From Synergistaceae bacterium (lineage in GTDB: Bacteria; Synergistota; Synergistia; Synergistales; Aminobacteriaceae): a stretch of 64,000 nt of DNA. The first letter of the stretch is position 1; every line of letters starts with the position of its first letter. Of the stretch, positions 8,482-16,561 are shown one piece after another. The stretch covers positions 1-64,000 of the forward strand of contig JAFSJJ010000044.1 in NCBI GenBank assembly GCA_017439345.1. Reading direction: 5' to 3'. The notes beneath the pieces are model-generated. The model was not told the origin of the DNA and did no database searches. It worked only from the letters and a program-made list of their open reading frames with translations. Made by a program: the position numbers and the translations under genes.

Positions 8482-9873
8482 TTATTTACTCTTATTATCT
8501 TTCTTCCTGAACAAGTGAGGCAGCATGATCCATACAGCAGCTATGACAAGCATTATTTGAGGTATCAAAGTCTCCGCCCTGTCGTAAATGCTGAGTATCT
8601 CAATGCTAAATCCATTCATTGCAGGTATTACAGTCTGTCCTGTTATAACGTCTGCTTCGGTGAGTTCAACGACTCCCTTACCCATGAAAGATATACACAT
8701 TAAGAATAATAATATGCTGGTGAAAATAAAGAACGCTCTCAACGGTAACTTAACGCTGAAATATCTAAACGCTACCCACACTGCAACGAGTACGAGAATT
8801 CCTGCCCCGATTCCGTAAGCTATATATGTAGGGTTGCTCATGCCTCCGGTGAAAGCTGCCGAGTAGAATAATATTAACTCTGCTCCCTCTCTCATTACTG
8901 CAATGAACGCCGCAAATATTAACGTCCACTGACTTTTTGAGTCTATTGACTGCTGAACCTTGCCGCTGATGTAATTTTCCCATGCGATATTATCTGCCTT
9001 CGAGAGCATCCAGTTACTTACATAGAATAATACTGCTACAGCAAGGAACATCGTCCAGCCTTCTAATAATTCACGGGCGACTCCGCTCTGTTCTCCCATG
9101 AGGGCCTCTAATGCCCACGCAAGGACGATACTAGCAAGAATAGCAGCAAATGAGCCGAGATAAACTCCCTTTAACATGTGCTTATTTCCTGTCTTGATTA
9201 AATATGCAACGATTGCGACTATAACAAGAATAGCTTCAAGTCCTTCACGAACGAGAAGACCGAATGCAGTTACGAACGTCAGCCAGTCCCGGCTAACAGG
9301 TGCTTTACTAGTCTTTACTTCAGTTGATGACTCTTCTTTAACCGGTTGAGTTTCCTGAGCTTGAACGGGTGCGCTTGCAAGTAACGGCCTCTCAACTTTT
9401 GTATCAGCGTAAATTGCTTCACCTGCTGAGTCAGGGTCGCTGATTTCCGATTGTCCGTCAAGAACCATAGCGTCCTTATAGATTTTAATTTTGAGGTCTT
9501 CTATTTGCTGCATCAGTGAATTCTTTTCTTTATCCTGATTGCCTAATAAAACGTGCTTGATGTCTCTGAACTGGGCTTCAATGTGATTGACTCGTGCCGC
9601 TGAGATTGCATACATAACGGTACTCTCGAAGCCTTGAACTTCATAATATTTGAAATATGCATCGTTGACGTTAGTATATGCGTCTTTGTACTTGTCGTTC
9701 TTGACGTTCTCGATTGCAGAGTTGAACTCTAACGCCATATCAGCAGCTACTCCCCGCCAGTCGTCATAGTGCTTCTTTTTCTTGGCAGCTTCTGACTCAC
9801 TGACACTTGAGAAGATCAATGCGAACATAACTAACAAAGGCAGTGCATAATATACAAAGCCTCTTTTATTCAT
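8482..9873 (-). CDS. FTR1-family iron permease with periplasmic N-terminal domain
   Basis: The 463-residue protein has a signal peptide (about 1-29), a helical periplasmic domain (about 30-190) and an FTR1 membrane domain of seven helices. The two iron-transport motifs are present as REGLE (about residue 210) and REGAE (about residue 325). It is the first gene of the iron operon, with a sigma-70-like promoter just upstream (9942-9970). FTR1 proteins in P19 clusters take up ferrous or ferric iron across the inner membrane together with P19. A short GC hairpin (8448-8478) separates it from the P19 gene. Confidence 0.92.
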   Translation of the reverse strand: MNKRGFVYYALPLLVMFALIFSSVSESEAAKKKKHYDDWRGVAADMALEFNSAIENVKNDKYKDAYTNVNDAYFKYYEVQGFESTVMYAISAARVNHIEAQFRDIKHVLLGNQDKEKNSLMQQIEDLKIKIYKDAMVLDGQSEISDPDSAGEAIYADTKVERPLLASAPVQAQETQPVKEESSTEVKTSKAPVSRDWLTFVTAFGLLVREGLEAILVIVAIVAYLIKTGNKHMLKGVYLGSFAAILASIVLAWALEALMGEQSGVARELLEGWTMFLAVAVLFYVSNWMLSKADNIAWENYISGKVQQSIDSKSQWTLIFAAFIAVMREGAELILFYSAAFTGGMSNPTYIAYGIGAGILVLVAVWVAFRYFSVKLPLRAFFIFTSILLFLMCISFMGKGVVELTEADVITGQTVIPAMNGFSIEILSIYDRAETLIPQIMLVIAAVWIMLPHLFRKKDNKSK

Positions 9874-9941
9874 AATTAAGACTCCTTGCTGTGTGTAAAA
9901 ATTATGTGCGTCAAACTTTATAAGATTTATTAACGGTGCAA

Positions 9942-9970
9942 ATTCTATCAGCTGTTATTTTACTGGTCAA
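9942..9970 (-). promoter_or_regulatory. Sigma-70-like promoter of the iron uptake operon
   Basis: On the minus strand TTGACC and TAGAAT are separated by exactly 17 bases. The expected start point leaves an AT-rich leader of roughly 60 bases before the FTR1 ATG, where a DtxR-type repressor could bind. I could not identify a convincing operator palindrome. Confidence 0.6.
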
Positions 9971-9993
9971 GTGAAAGTTATTAATTACAAACT

Positions 9994-11004
9994 CTATAAT
10001 ATAACCGGAGCAGGCAGACTATTAGAGCCTTCAAGCCTGATTTCAGCAATGACTCTGAACTCTGCGAAGTCCTGAATGAGTCTGAAGTTTGGCTGATAAG
10101 ATTTGATTATGTTCATGTCGTGTGATATTTCTGCAAGCTCAAAAATTTTATAGAGCCTGTAATTTCTGATTGAGCCTGTAATCATTCCAGGATTATTTAT
10201 TATTATTCTGGGAGGATTCGAGATAATTAATATGTTGATATGACGATCGATATTATAATCAGCATGAAGAAGAGCATTAACTAACGCCGCCCGCACTGCC
10301 TGAGAACATGAACTTGAAAGCCTGTATGTTAGTCTAGTGATTAAATCATTACAAGCCTGCCAGATGTTAAATGCTTCACAAGAAAAAATTTTGCTACAAT
10401 GATGAAGCTCTGCCCTGACCTGCAAAATATTCCCGAACATTAAGGCTCCTGCGAAAGTTAAATGTTTGCCGGAGTAAATAAAGCTGCGTCTCAAGAATTC
10501 ATGCTGTGATAAAAAATTATATTTCGTGATTGAGTCCCTGAATTCGTTAATGCTCTTAGTGTCAAGAATAATATTCGAGTCATCAACCGCGTAATCATCA
10601 CGTGAAGACTCAAGAGAGTCCAAAGCTATAATGCTCCTTGCGAGTTTACCGGATATGACGTTCACGCCTTCGACTCTGCGATAGACTTTATTATTTAATA
10701 TTCTGGGCTTATCGTAACATGATAAAGATTTTATGTTAGCTGCGATTATTCTTGCCGGAGAGTCAAACACTCCGCATTCAGATTCATAACCTGCAAATAG
10801 TGTGCGGGGCTTTATGCTGTCATCGAGGCCTGAAATGATTAACTCTCCTGTCTCGTCATAGAAAGCTCCTGCGATTATCCAGCCCCCTGAAGAGTTCTCA
10901 AGCGCGCATATAGTCTCTGGGATTTTGTCAAGTTCATGATTTCCCAGAAACTCTCTGTCATCGTCTGAAGTTCTCTTGAGGAATGAGTCAAAGTTTTCAC
11001 TCAA
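9994..11004 (-). CDS. AlbA_2/RecG-like putative DNA-binding regulator in ADP-ribosylation operon
   Basis: The 336-residue protein starts with a Schlafen AlbA_2-like domain (ALENSSGGWIIAGAF at about residue 35; usual family form is ALANxxGG). It ends with a GHKL-like ATPase segment (ALVNALLHADY at about 236; IIISNP/NNPG near 255-265), the layout of proteins annotated as RecG-related ATP-binding putative transcription regulators. Its start overlaps the sirtuin gene by 4 bases (ATGA), so it belongs to the Macro-SirTM operon. The LHADY form replaces the usual H-RDY. Its role with ADP-ribosylation enzymes is unknown. Confidence 0.72.
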   Translation of the reverse strand: MSENFDSFLKRTSDDDREFLGNHELDKIPETICALENSSGGWIIAGAFYDETGELIISGLDDSIKPRTLFAGYESECGVFDSPARIIAANIKSLSCYDKPRILNNKVYRRVEGVNVISGKLARSIIALDSLESSRDDYAVDDSNIILDTKSINEFRDSITKYNFLSQHEFLRRSFIYSGKHLTFAGALMFGNILQVRAELHHCSKIFSCEAFNIWQACNDLITRLTYRLSSSCSQAVRAALVNALLHADYNIDRHINILIISNPPRIIINNPGMITGSIRNYRLYKIFELAEISHDMNIIKSYQPNFRLIQDFAEFRVIAEIRLEGSNSLPAPVIL

Positions 11005-11834
11005 AGCAGCTTTTGAAGTACCTCGCCTATGTCCTGGTTAATGCAAAATGAACGGCTTGAAATCTCTGCGTGTGAGAGCAGCTCTTCTTTACCCAGAGTA
11101 ATGCTGCAATAAAGAGCGTCCGGCCATTCGCGGGTCATTCGCCAGAACGGAAATTTTATTATTCCCGGAGTGTTCATGCCTGTGCCTAAGTCAAGAAATA
11201 AAGTTTTGTTATCGTGATTAGCGTCAAGAAATTCTGAGTAATTATTTCCTGCTTTGTGCCAGCCCTCATCTTCGACAAATTTATCATCAGTGCGCAAATT
11301 CATAGTCATAGGACGGCCGCATACTGGACAGACAGGGAGCAGCTCTTCAGGGACTTTCATATTTTGTTGACTCTCTACCATCTTAATAATGATTGATTCG
11401 TTGTCGTAAGTCTTCTCATGGCACGGTAAAGAACATTGAAACAATCCGTAATCGCCCTGAGTGTAAAATAACCGGGACTTGTCAAAGCCTGCCTTCTGGA
11501 AACAGTGATCTACGTTAGTCGTTATGACAAAATAATTTTTATCGCGAACAAGTCTCAGCAAGTCATTATATACAGGTTTGGGAGGGTCGTTATATCTGTT
11601 AATGAAAATATTTCTGCTCCAGAACGCCCAGAACTCGCACGGCGACTCGAACGGGTAAAAGCCTCCTGAGTACATATCGTGAAAGTTATATTTTGTCTCG
11701 AAGTCAGAGAAATACTTTGCGAATCTCTCACCGTCATAGACAAAGCCCGCCGATGTTGAGAGTCCCGACCCTGCACCGATTATTATTGCTTGAGCGTCAT
11801 TGAGTGCCTGCCGTAATCTTTCTATTTCTATCAT
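11001..11834 (-). CDS. Macrodomain-linked sirtuin (SirTM), putative protein ADP-ribosyltransferase
   Basis: The 277-residue Sir2-fold protein has the NAD motif IIGAGSGLSTSAGF, TTNVDHCF, and TQGDYGLFQC, with Gln where classical deacylating sirtuins have the catalytic His. A small cysteine-rich module follows (CPVCGRPMTMNLR). The Gln replacement and gene linkage to a macrodomain match the SirTM class from Staphylococcus and Streptococcus, which ADP-ribosylates lipoyl-carrier GcvH-L proteins. The gene overlaps both neighbours by 4 bases. No GcvH-L or lipoate ligase gene lies nearby, so the target here is unknown. Confidence 0.85.
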   Translation of the reverse strand: MIEIERLRQALNDAQAIIIGAGSGLSTSAGFVYDGERFAKYFSDFETKYNFHDMYSGGFYPFESPCEFWAFWSRNIFINRYNDPPKPVYNDLLRLVRDKNYFVITTNVDHCFQKAGFDKSRLFYTQGDYGLFQCSLPCHEKTYDNESIIIKMVESQQNMKVPEELLPVCPVCGRPMTMNLRTDDKFVEDEGWHKAGNNYSEFLDANHDNKTLFLDLGTGMNTPGIIKFPFWRMTREWPDALYCSITLGKEELLSHAEISSRSFCINQDIGEVLQKLL

Positions 11835-12601
11835 GAAATAATATTCAGCTCCTTTTTGTAAATTTCGTAATCTAAATCTTTGAACACGTTGAATATAATC
11901 TTTATTCGCGAGTGACTCTCTTCAAGAAAATTTTTCACTGTCTTAACTGCAATTTTAGCGGCTGTGTCATTCGGGAAGTGAAATTCACCGGTCGATATAC
12001 AGCAGAAAGCAAGAGACTCAATATTATTTTTCTCTGCGAGTTCGAGGCAGGACTTATAACAGCTCTCTAATTCACCGCAATGTTTGGGAGTCAAAGCTCC
12101 TGTTACAACCGGCCCTACAGTGTGAATGACGTAATCACACGGCAGGTTATAGGCTCTCGTAATCTTTGCTTGTCCTGTTAATTCGTCATGACCCTGAGCA
12201 AGCATTAATTTATAGCACTCGTCCCGAAGCTGAAGACCTGCGGCAGAATGAACAGCGTTATCTATGCACCTGTGGCAAGGAATAAAGCAGCCCAGTAATT
12301 TATTATTCGCAGCGTTGACTATTGCGCCTGCTTTGAGTCTTGTTATATCGCCCTGCCATAAAGAGATCCCCGGACAACTCGCCGGAATCGAGTCAGAGTC
12401 AATTATTCCCTTGAGTTCTAGTTCATGTGATAAAAATTCGTCCTGAAGCTCTAAAAAGTTTTTATCAAGTTTCATAGGCGGACGTAAATTCATCAGTGAG
12501 CGCAGTAAGATTCTTTTATCTGTAATATTTGCTGCATCGTGTTTATATTCCGGCATTTCGTCGAGTAAAAAATTTATAAGTCTGTCAAGTTTCGAGTCCA
12601 T
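11831..12601 (-). CDS. Zinc-type macrodomain protein, putative ADP-ribosyl hydrolase
   Basis: The 256-residue protein has an N-terminal helical region (about 1-75) and a macrodomain starting at WQGDITRLKAGAIVNAANN. The insertion GCFIPCHRCIDNAVH replaces the glycine loop of ordinary macrodomains and carries the Cys/His residues that bind zinc in Zn-macrodomains of SirTM operons. VIHTVGP and STGEFHFP are further family motifs. It would remove ADP-ribose added by the downstream SirTM. It is the first gene of the three-gene operon, divergent from polA with a 53-62 base gap. Confidence 0.88.
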   Translation of the reverse strand: MDSKLDRLINFLLDEMPEYKHDAANITDKRILLRSLMNLRPPMKLDKNFLELQDEFLSHELELKGIIDSDSIPASCPGISLWQGDITRLKAGAIVNAANNKLLGCFIPCHRCIDNAVHSAAGLQLRDECYKLMLAQGHDELTGQAKITRAYNLPCDYVIHTVGPVVTGALTPKHCGELESCYKSCLELAEKNNIESLAFCCISTGEFHFPNDTAAKIAVKTVKNFLEESHSRIKIIFNVFKDLDYEIYKKELNIIS

Positions 12602-12663
12602 GATTTATTTTGCTCCGTAAAAAATTTTTGCAGATATTATAATAACTCAAAGGGGTGATTAAC

Positions 12664-15036
12664 ATTAAAAGATTCTTAATAGTCGACGGGCACGGTATAG
12701 CTTACAGGGGATTTTATGCCATTCAGACGAAATTAACTGCTCCTGACGGTACACCTACTGCAATGATAGCAGGCTTCATGAATATGCTCTTCAAGGTTCA
12801 GGATGAGTTAATGCCAGATGTTAATATAATAGCCTTTGATGCAGGCGGAAAAACTTTCAGGCATGAATTGCTCAGCACTTACAAGGCAGACCGCAAGAGT
12901 TTAGATTCAGACGAGTTAAGGGACTTGAAGACACAATTACCGATTTTGCAGGATTTATTGCGCTTGATTGGCTGTAATGTGATAGTCCGCAAAGGCGTTG
13001 AAGCTGATGATGTAGCTGCTTCGTTCGCAAGACTGGCTCAAAGTGAAGGTCATGAAGTTATATTGCTGTCGTCCGATAAAGATTTATTTCAGCTTTTAGG
13101 TTCAGGAATAAAAATGCTTCGTCCTGTCAAGCACGGAATATCAGGAGCAGAATTCTATGATGTAAATTCTTTCGTTAAAGAATACGGCTTCAGACCTGAG
13201 TCAATGGCTGACTACTTAGCTATAGCAGGCGACAAAACAGATAATCTTGACGGTGTTCCTGGAATCGGTGAAAAAGGTGCAAAGAAGTTACTTGCTGAAT
13301 ACGGAACTATAGAAAATATTTTTGCTTCACTTGATAAGCTCCCCAAGGCTGCACGCTCTAAACTTGAGGCATTCGGACTCGAACAGACAATATGGACACG
13401 CGACAATATAACGAGGCTCAAAGAAGATATTTTTGCAGGAGATAAAGAATTTCTGAGTCAATGCATAAATTTTAAACCTGATATAAAGCAGGCTGAAGAG
13501 TTAGCGGCAAGATTAGGGCTTTCACGGGTATTAAAGCGTCTGGGCAGTGATATAGAGGTTGAACGTCCTGTTCAAGTTTCAAGCAAGTTTGTGCTTCCTG
13601 ATGCAGATACTTTGACTCTTGATTACAAATCTGACTTGAAGAATAATCCTGACATGTTCAAGAGTTCCGGACGAATATGGGACTTGAAGACAGCTTATTA
13701 TCTGCTTCACCCTGATCGTACTGCTAAAGATTTTCCGGATATTGCACACTCAATCAGAACGAGTGAACACCCTGACAAAGCACTCTGTGAATTCGCAGGA
13801 AGATTGCAGGCTCAGATTATCGAACATGAAGGCTTGATTAACGTCATGAATGATATTGATTTACCATTAATTCCCGTATTGAATAAAATCGAAGCTCACG
13901 GAGTCAGAATTAATCACTCAAAATTTTTATTGATTCAAGATAATTTAGAGTCAAGAATATTAGAGATCGAAGCAAGCATTAACCAGGCAACAGGAATCAG
14001 AATCAATTTCAATTCGCCTCAGCAGGTATCATGGCTCTTATTCGAGAGATTAGGCTTTACCCCTGAAGACAAGGCAGGACGCAGGGGCTTTCACTCGACA
14101 GACGCAGCAGTTCTTGAGAGACTCGCGAAGTTACAGGGCAGCGTTATCCCTTCACAGCTTCTTGAACACAGGGAATTAACTAAGATGCTGACAAGTTTCG
14201 TAATTCCATTTCAGAAGGCAGCAGACTTAGACGGCATTATACGAACAACTTTTGAACCCGCTATGACAGGCACAGGGAGACTCAGCAGTAGAGATCCTAA
14301 CTTGCAGAATATCCCGGCTTTCGGACACTGGGCAGAAGAGATTAAATCGGGCTTAGTTCCTGTTAATCCTGAAAATGTATTTATATCGGCAGATTATTCG
14401 CAGATTGAACTGCGTGTATTAGCTTATCTCTCAGGTGAAGCAAAGTTAATCGAAGCGTTTGCAGATAATCGGGACATTCACACTCAGACAGCATCATGGG
14501 TGTTCGGCGTACTGCCTGAGTTCGTTACTCCTGAGTTACGGCGTGCGGCCAAGATGATAAATTTCGGGTTATTATACGGCATGAGTTCATTCGGTCTTGC
14601 TGAGAGATTAAATATTTCGCGTCCTGAAGCAAAAGAGATCATGAATAAATACTTTGAAGCAGTCCCAAGCGTCAAGAGCTTTATTAATGATATAGTTCAC
14701 GAGGCTAAATCACGAGGCTGTACCCGGACATTAGCAGGGAGAATCAGACCAGTTAATGAGATTTCGGCAAGGGGTCAGGCTCTCGACAGGGCAGTAATTA
14801 ACTCGCCAATTCAAGGCACGGCAGCAGATATAGCACGTAAAGCAATGATTAACTTCATGAATACAGGACGGGGAGAATTATTCTTGCAGGTTCATGACTC
14901 TTTAGTGTGTGAATGCAGTCCGAGTGAAGCAAATGAAATCAGCGAAATATTATGCTCTGTCATGAAAGAATCAGGAGGAGAAAATTTGCACTTAGAGACA
15001 GCAGCCAAAACCGGCAGGACTTTAGCGAATGTGTAA
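12664..15036 (+). CDS. polA: DNA polymerase I
   Basis: The product of about 790 residues has a 5'-3' exonuclease domain (VDGHGIAYRGFYA; GVEADD; SSDKD; DGVPGIGEKGAK), a degenerate 3'-5' exonuclease region (about 290-380, catalytic acids not visible) and the family A polymerase domain with motif A DYSQIELRVLA, motif B RRAAKMINFGLLYG and motif C QVHDSL. It acts in Okazaki-fragment processing and repair. A GTG at 12655 is in frame but overlaps the ribosome-binding site AAAGGGG (12649-12655). An AUU at 12664 lies 8 bases after it and gives the usual N-terminus MKRFLIVDG, so I favour 12664. Confidence 0.93.
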   Translation: MKRFLIVDGHGIAYRGFYAIQTKLTAPDGTPTAMIAGFMNMLFKVQDELMPDVNIIAFDAGGKTFRHELLSTYKADRKSLDSDELRDLKTQLPILQDLLRLIGCNVIVRKGVEADDVAASFARLAQSEGHEVILLSSDKDLFQLLGSGIKMLRPVKHGISGAEFYDVNSFVKEYGFRPESMADYLAIAGDKTDNLDGVPGIGEKGAKKLLAEYGTIENIFASLDKLPKAARSKLEAFGLEQTIWTRDNITRLKEDIFAGDKEFLSQCINFKPDIKQAEELAARLGLSRVLKRLGSDIEVERPVQVSSKFVLPDADTLTLDYKSDLKNNPDMFKSSGRIWDLKTAYYLLHPDRTAKDFPDIAHSIRTSEHPDKALCEFAGRLQAQIIEHEGLINVMNDIDLPLIPVLNKIEAHGVRINHSKFLLIQDNLESRILEIEASINQATGIRINFNSPQQVSWLLFERLGFTPEDKAGRRGFHSTDAAVLERLAKLQGSVIPSQLLEHRELTKMLTSFVIPFQKAADLDGIIRTTFEPAMTGTGRLSSRDPNLQNIPAFGHWAEEIKSGLVPVNPENVFISADYSQIELRVLAYLSGEAKLIEAFADNRDIHTQTASWVFGVLPEFVTPELRRAAKMINFGLLYGMSSFGLAERLNISRPEAKEIMNKYFEAVPSVKSFINDIVHEAKSRGCTRTLAGRIRPVNEISARGQALDRAVINSPIQGTAADIARKAMINFMNTGRGELFLQVHDSLVCECSPSEANEISEILCSVMKESGGENLHLETAAKTGRTLANV

Positions 15037-15051
15037 TTTAGCTAGACTCTA

Positions 15052-15060
15052 TGCTAAAAT
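15052..15060 (+). promoter_or_regulatory. Extended -10 promoter (TGCTAAAAT) upstream of SurA-like gene
   Basis: TGCTAAAAT occurs 16 bases after the polA stop, with no good -35. The same core GCTAAAATTT appears upstream of three other plus-strand genes at 19831, 20113 and 20727. Confidence 0.45.
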
Positions 15061-15112
15061 TTGTTTTCGTTTTTAACACACAAAAATTTTTGAGAGAAGG
15101 TTTTATTGAATC

Positions 15113-16531
15113 ATGATGAAATTCCTGCGTACCCAAATGAAATGGATTATGGCTGTAATTGTTGTAGCGTTCTTGCTCTCTACGTTCTTAATGTACGAGG
15201 GCAGAAGCACAAGGCGTTCACCTGGTCCGAGAAATGCCGATGGAACAATGGAAGATTACGAGGTTGCAATTATTAACGGCAGGTCTTTAATGCGTTCGGA
15301 ACTTGAACAGCGTCTTAGAAATTACCTGAATAATTACAGCACTAGAAGCACTATTTCGCTTGACATAGCAGCAATCTATCAGACTGTTTTGAATCAGGCA
15401 GTGTTAGACTCCCAGATGGCTAAAGAAGTTCAGGAGAAGGGCATCACTGTAACTGACGCTGAAGCAGACAGAGCAATGAAGACTTACGCAGATACATATT
15501 TCCCGACCAGAGAAGCATTTTATCAGATTTTGAATAACTCAGGCATAACGATAGAAGATTATAGAAAGAGTCTAGCCCGTCAAATGGCCAATGAAAGACT
15601 CGTTCGCCAGGCAGTCGGTGAAGTCGTAGTAAGTGAAGATAAGGCAGTCGAATTCTATGACACCATGAAGAATTTTATTTACTCAAGACCGGAAGGCTTT
15701 ATGCTTCAGGTAGCTAATTTTAACTCGAATAAAGCTGCCGAAGACATGATAGCAAGAATAAATTCAGGTCAAAGCTGGGTGAATATAGTCTCAAATGATG
15801 AGCTTGCTTCCAAAGACGTTATTAATATCACAAGAGAACCCGTGTTCCTGCCGTCAAGTGCTATGCGTTCAGGAATGCTGAGCGTGTTAGCTTCTGTTGA
15901 TATAGGAAAGATAAGCCCCGTAATTAATATCTCAAGCACTGATTTTGCCGTAGCCCTCAAGACAGAACATGTTGATGCAAGTTTAACGCCTTATAACGAG
16001 GTCAGCGCAGATATTAAGGCAATGCTCAGGAATCAGGAAGAGAGAAAGAGATTAAGCGACTTTGAGGCCGAATTAATGAGTAAAGCTCAGGTTGTCATTA
16101 ATGATAAATCGTTATTCGCACGTCCTGTAGTTTCTCAAGATAACAAGCCCGAGCCTGAACAGGAATTCGAGATTACTGAAATTGAGGAAGTCAGCGAAGA
16201 CTCAGAGCCGGAATCAGAGTCAGAGTCAGAGTCAGAACCTGAACTTGAATCAGGAGAGCAGGAAATCGAGATTACTGAAGAAGTTATTGACGTTGACTCA
16301 GAAGATAATGATTCAGAATCAGAGTCAGAGTCAGAACTTGAACTTGAGTCCGGTGAGGTCGAAATTGAAGTAACTCCGGAGTCAGGTGAACCTGTTGAAG
16401 TTGAAGCAGAAGAAACTGAAATTGAAGTCCTTGAGGAGCCTGAATCACAGGACGATAATCAAGAGCATGAAATATTACCAGAAACAGCAGAAATTCAAGA
16501 GTCATCTTTAACTTCAGGAGATAATAAATAA
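15113..16531 (+). CDS. SurA/PpiD-like membrane-anchored periplasmic chaperone with acidic repeat tail
   Basis: The 472-residue protein has an N-terminal membrane anchor (about 12-30), then a SurA_N-like chaperone region (about 45-175; VAIINGRSLMRSELEQRL, ITVTDAEADRAM) and a weak parvulin-like region (about 190-320) without an obvious active site. Residues from about 345 to the end are almost entirely Glu, Ser, Asp and Val, with Glu-Ser dipeptide runs encoded by GAGTCA hexamers. It probably helps outer-membrane or secreted proteins fold. The tail may bind cations or basic clients. It sits 30 bases before carB. Confidence 0.75.
   Translation: MMKFLRTQMKWIMAVIVVAFLLSTFLMYEGRSTRRSPGPRNADGTMEDYEVAIINGRSLMRSELEQRLRNYLNNYSTRSTISLDIAAIYQTVLNQAVLDSQMAKEVQEKGITVTDAEADRAMKTYADTYFPTREAFYQILNNSGITIEDYRKSLARQMANERLVRQAVGEVVVSEDKAVEFYDTMKNFIYSRPEGFMLQVANFNSNKAAEDMIARINSGQSWVNIVSNDELASKDVINITREPVFLPSSAMRSGMLSVLASVDIGKISPVINISSTDFAVALKTEHVDASLTPYNEVSADIKAMLRNQEERKRLSDFEAELMSKAQVVINDKSLFARPVVSQDNKPEPEQEFEITEIEEVSEDSEPESESESESEPELESGEQEIEITEEVIDVDSEDNDSESESESELELESGEVEIEVTPESGEPVEVEAEETEIEVLEEPESQDDNQEHEILPETAEIQESSLTSGDNK
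16211..16234 (+). repeat. GA(A/G)TCA hexamer repeat, four units, coding Glu-Ser
   Basis: Four tandem copies of GA(A/G)TCA encode Glu-Ser repeats in the acidic tail of the SurA-like protein. A related run of three units occurs at 16315-16332. Since the unit is six bases, slippage would change tail length without shifting the frame. Confidence 0.8.
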
Positions 16532-16561
16532 AGCAATAGCAATACAGGAAGTGATTTATAT

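Noticed and set aside
9874-9993. Classical Fur or DtxR operator in the FTR1 leader
   Set aside because: AT-rich stretches are present, but no palindrome close to a known consensus could be identified by eye.
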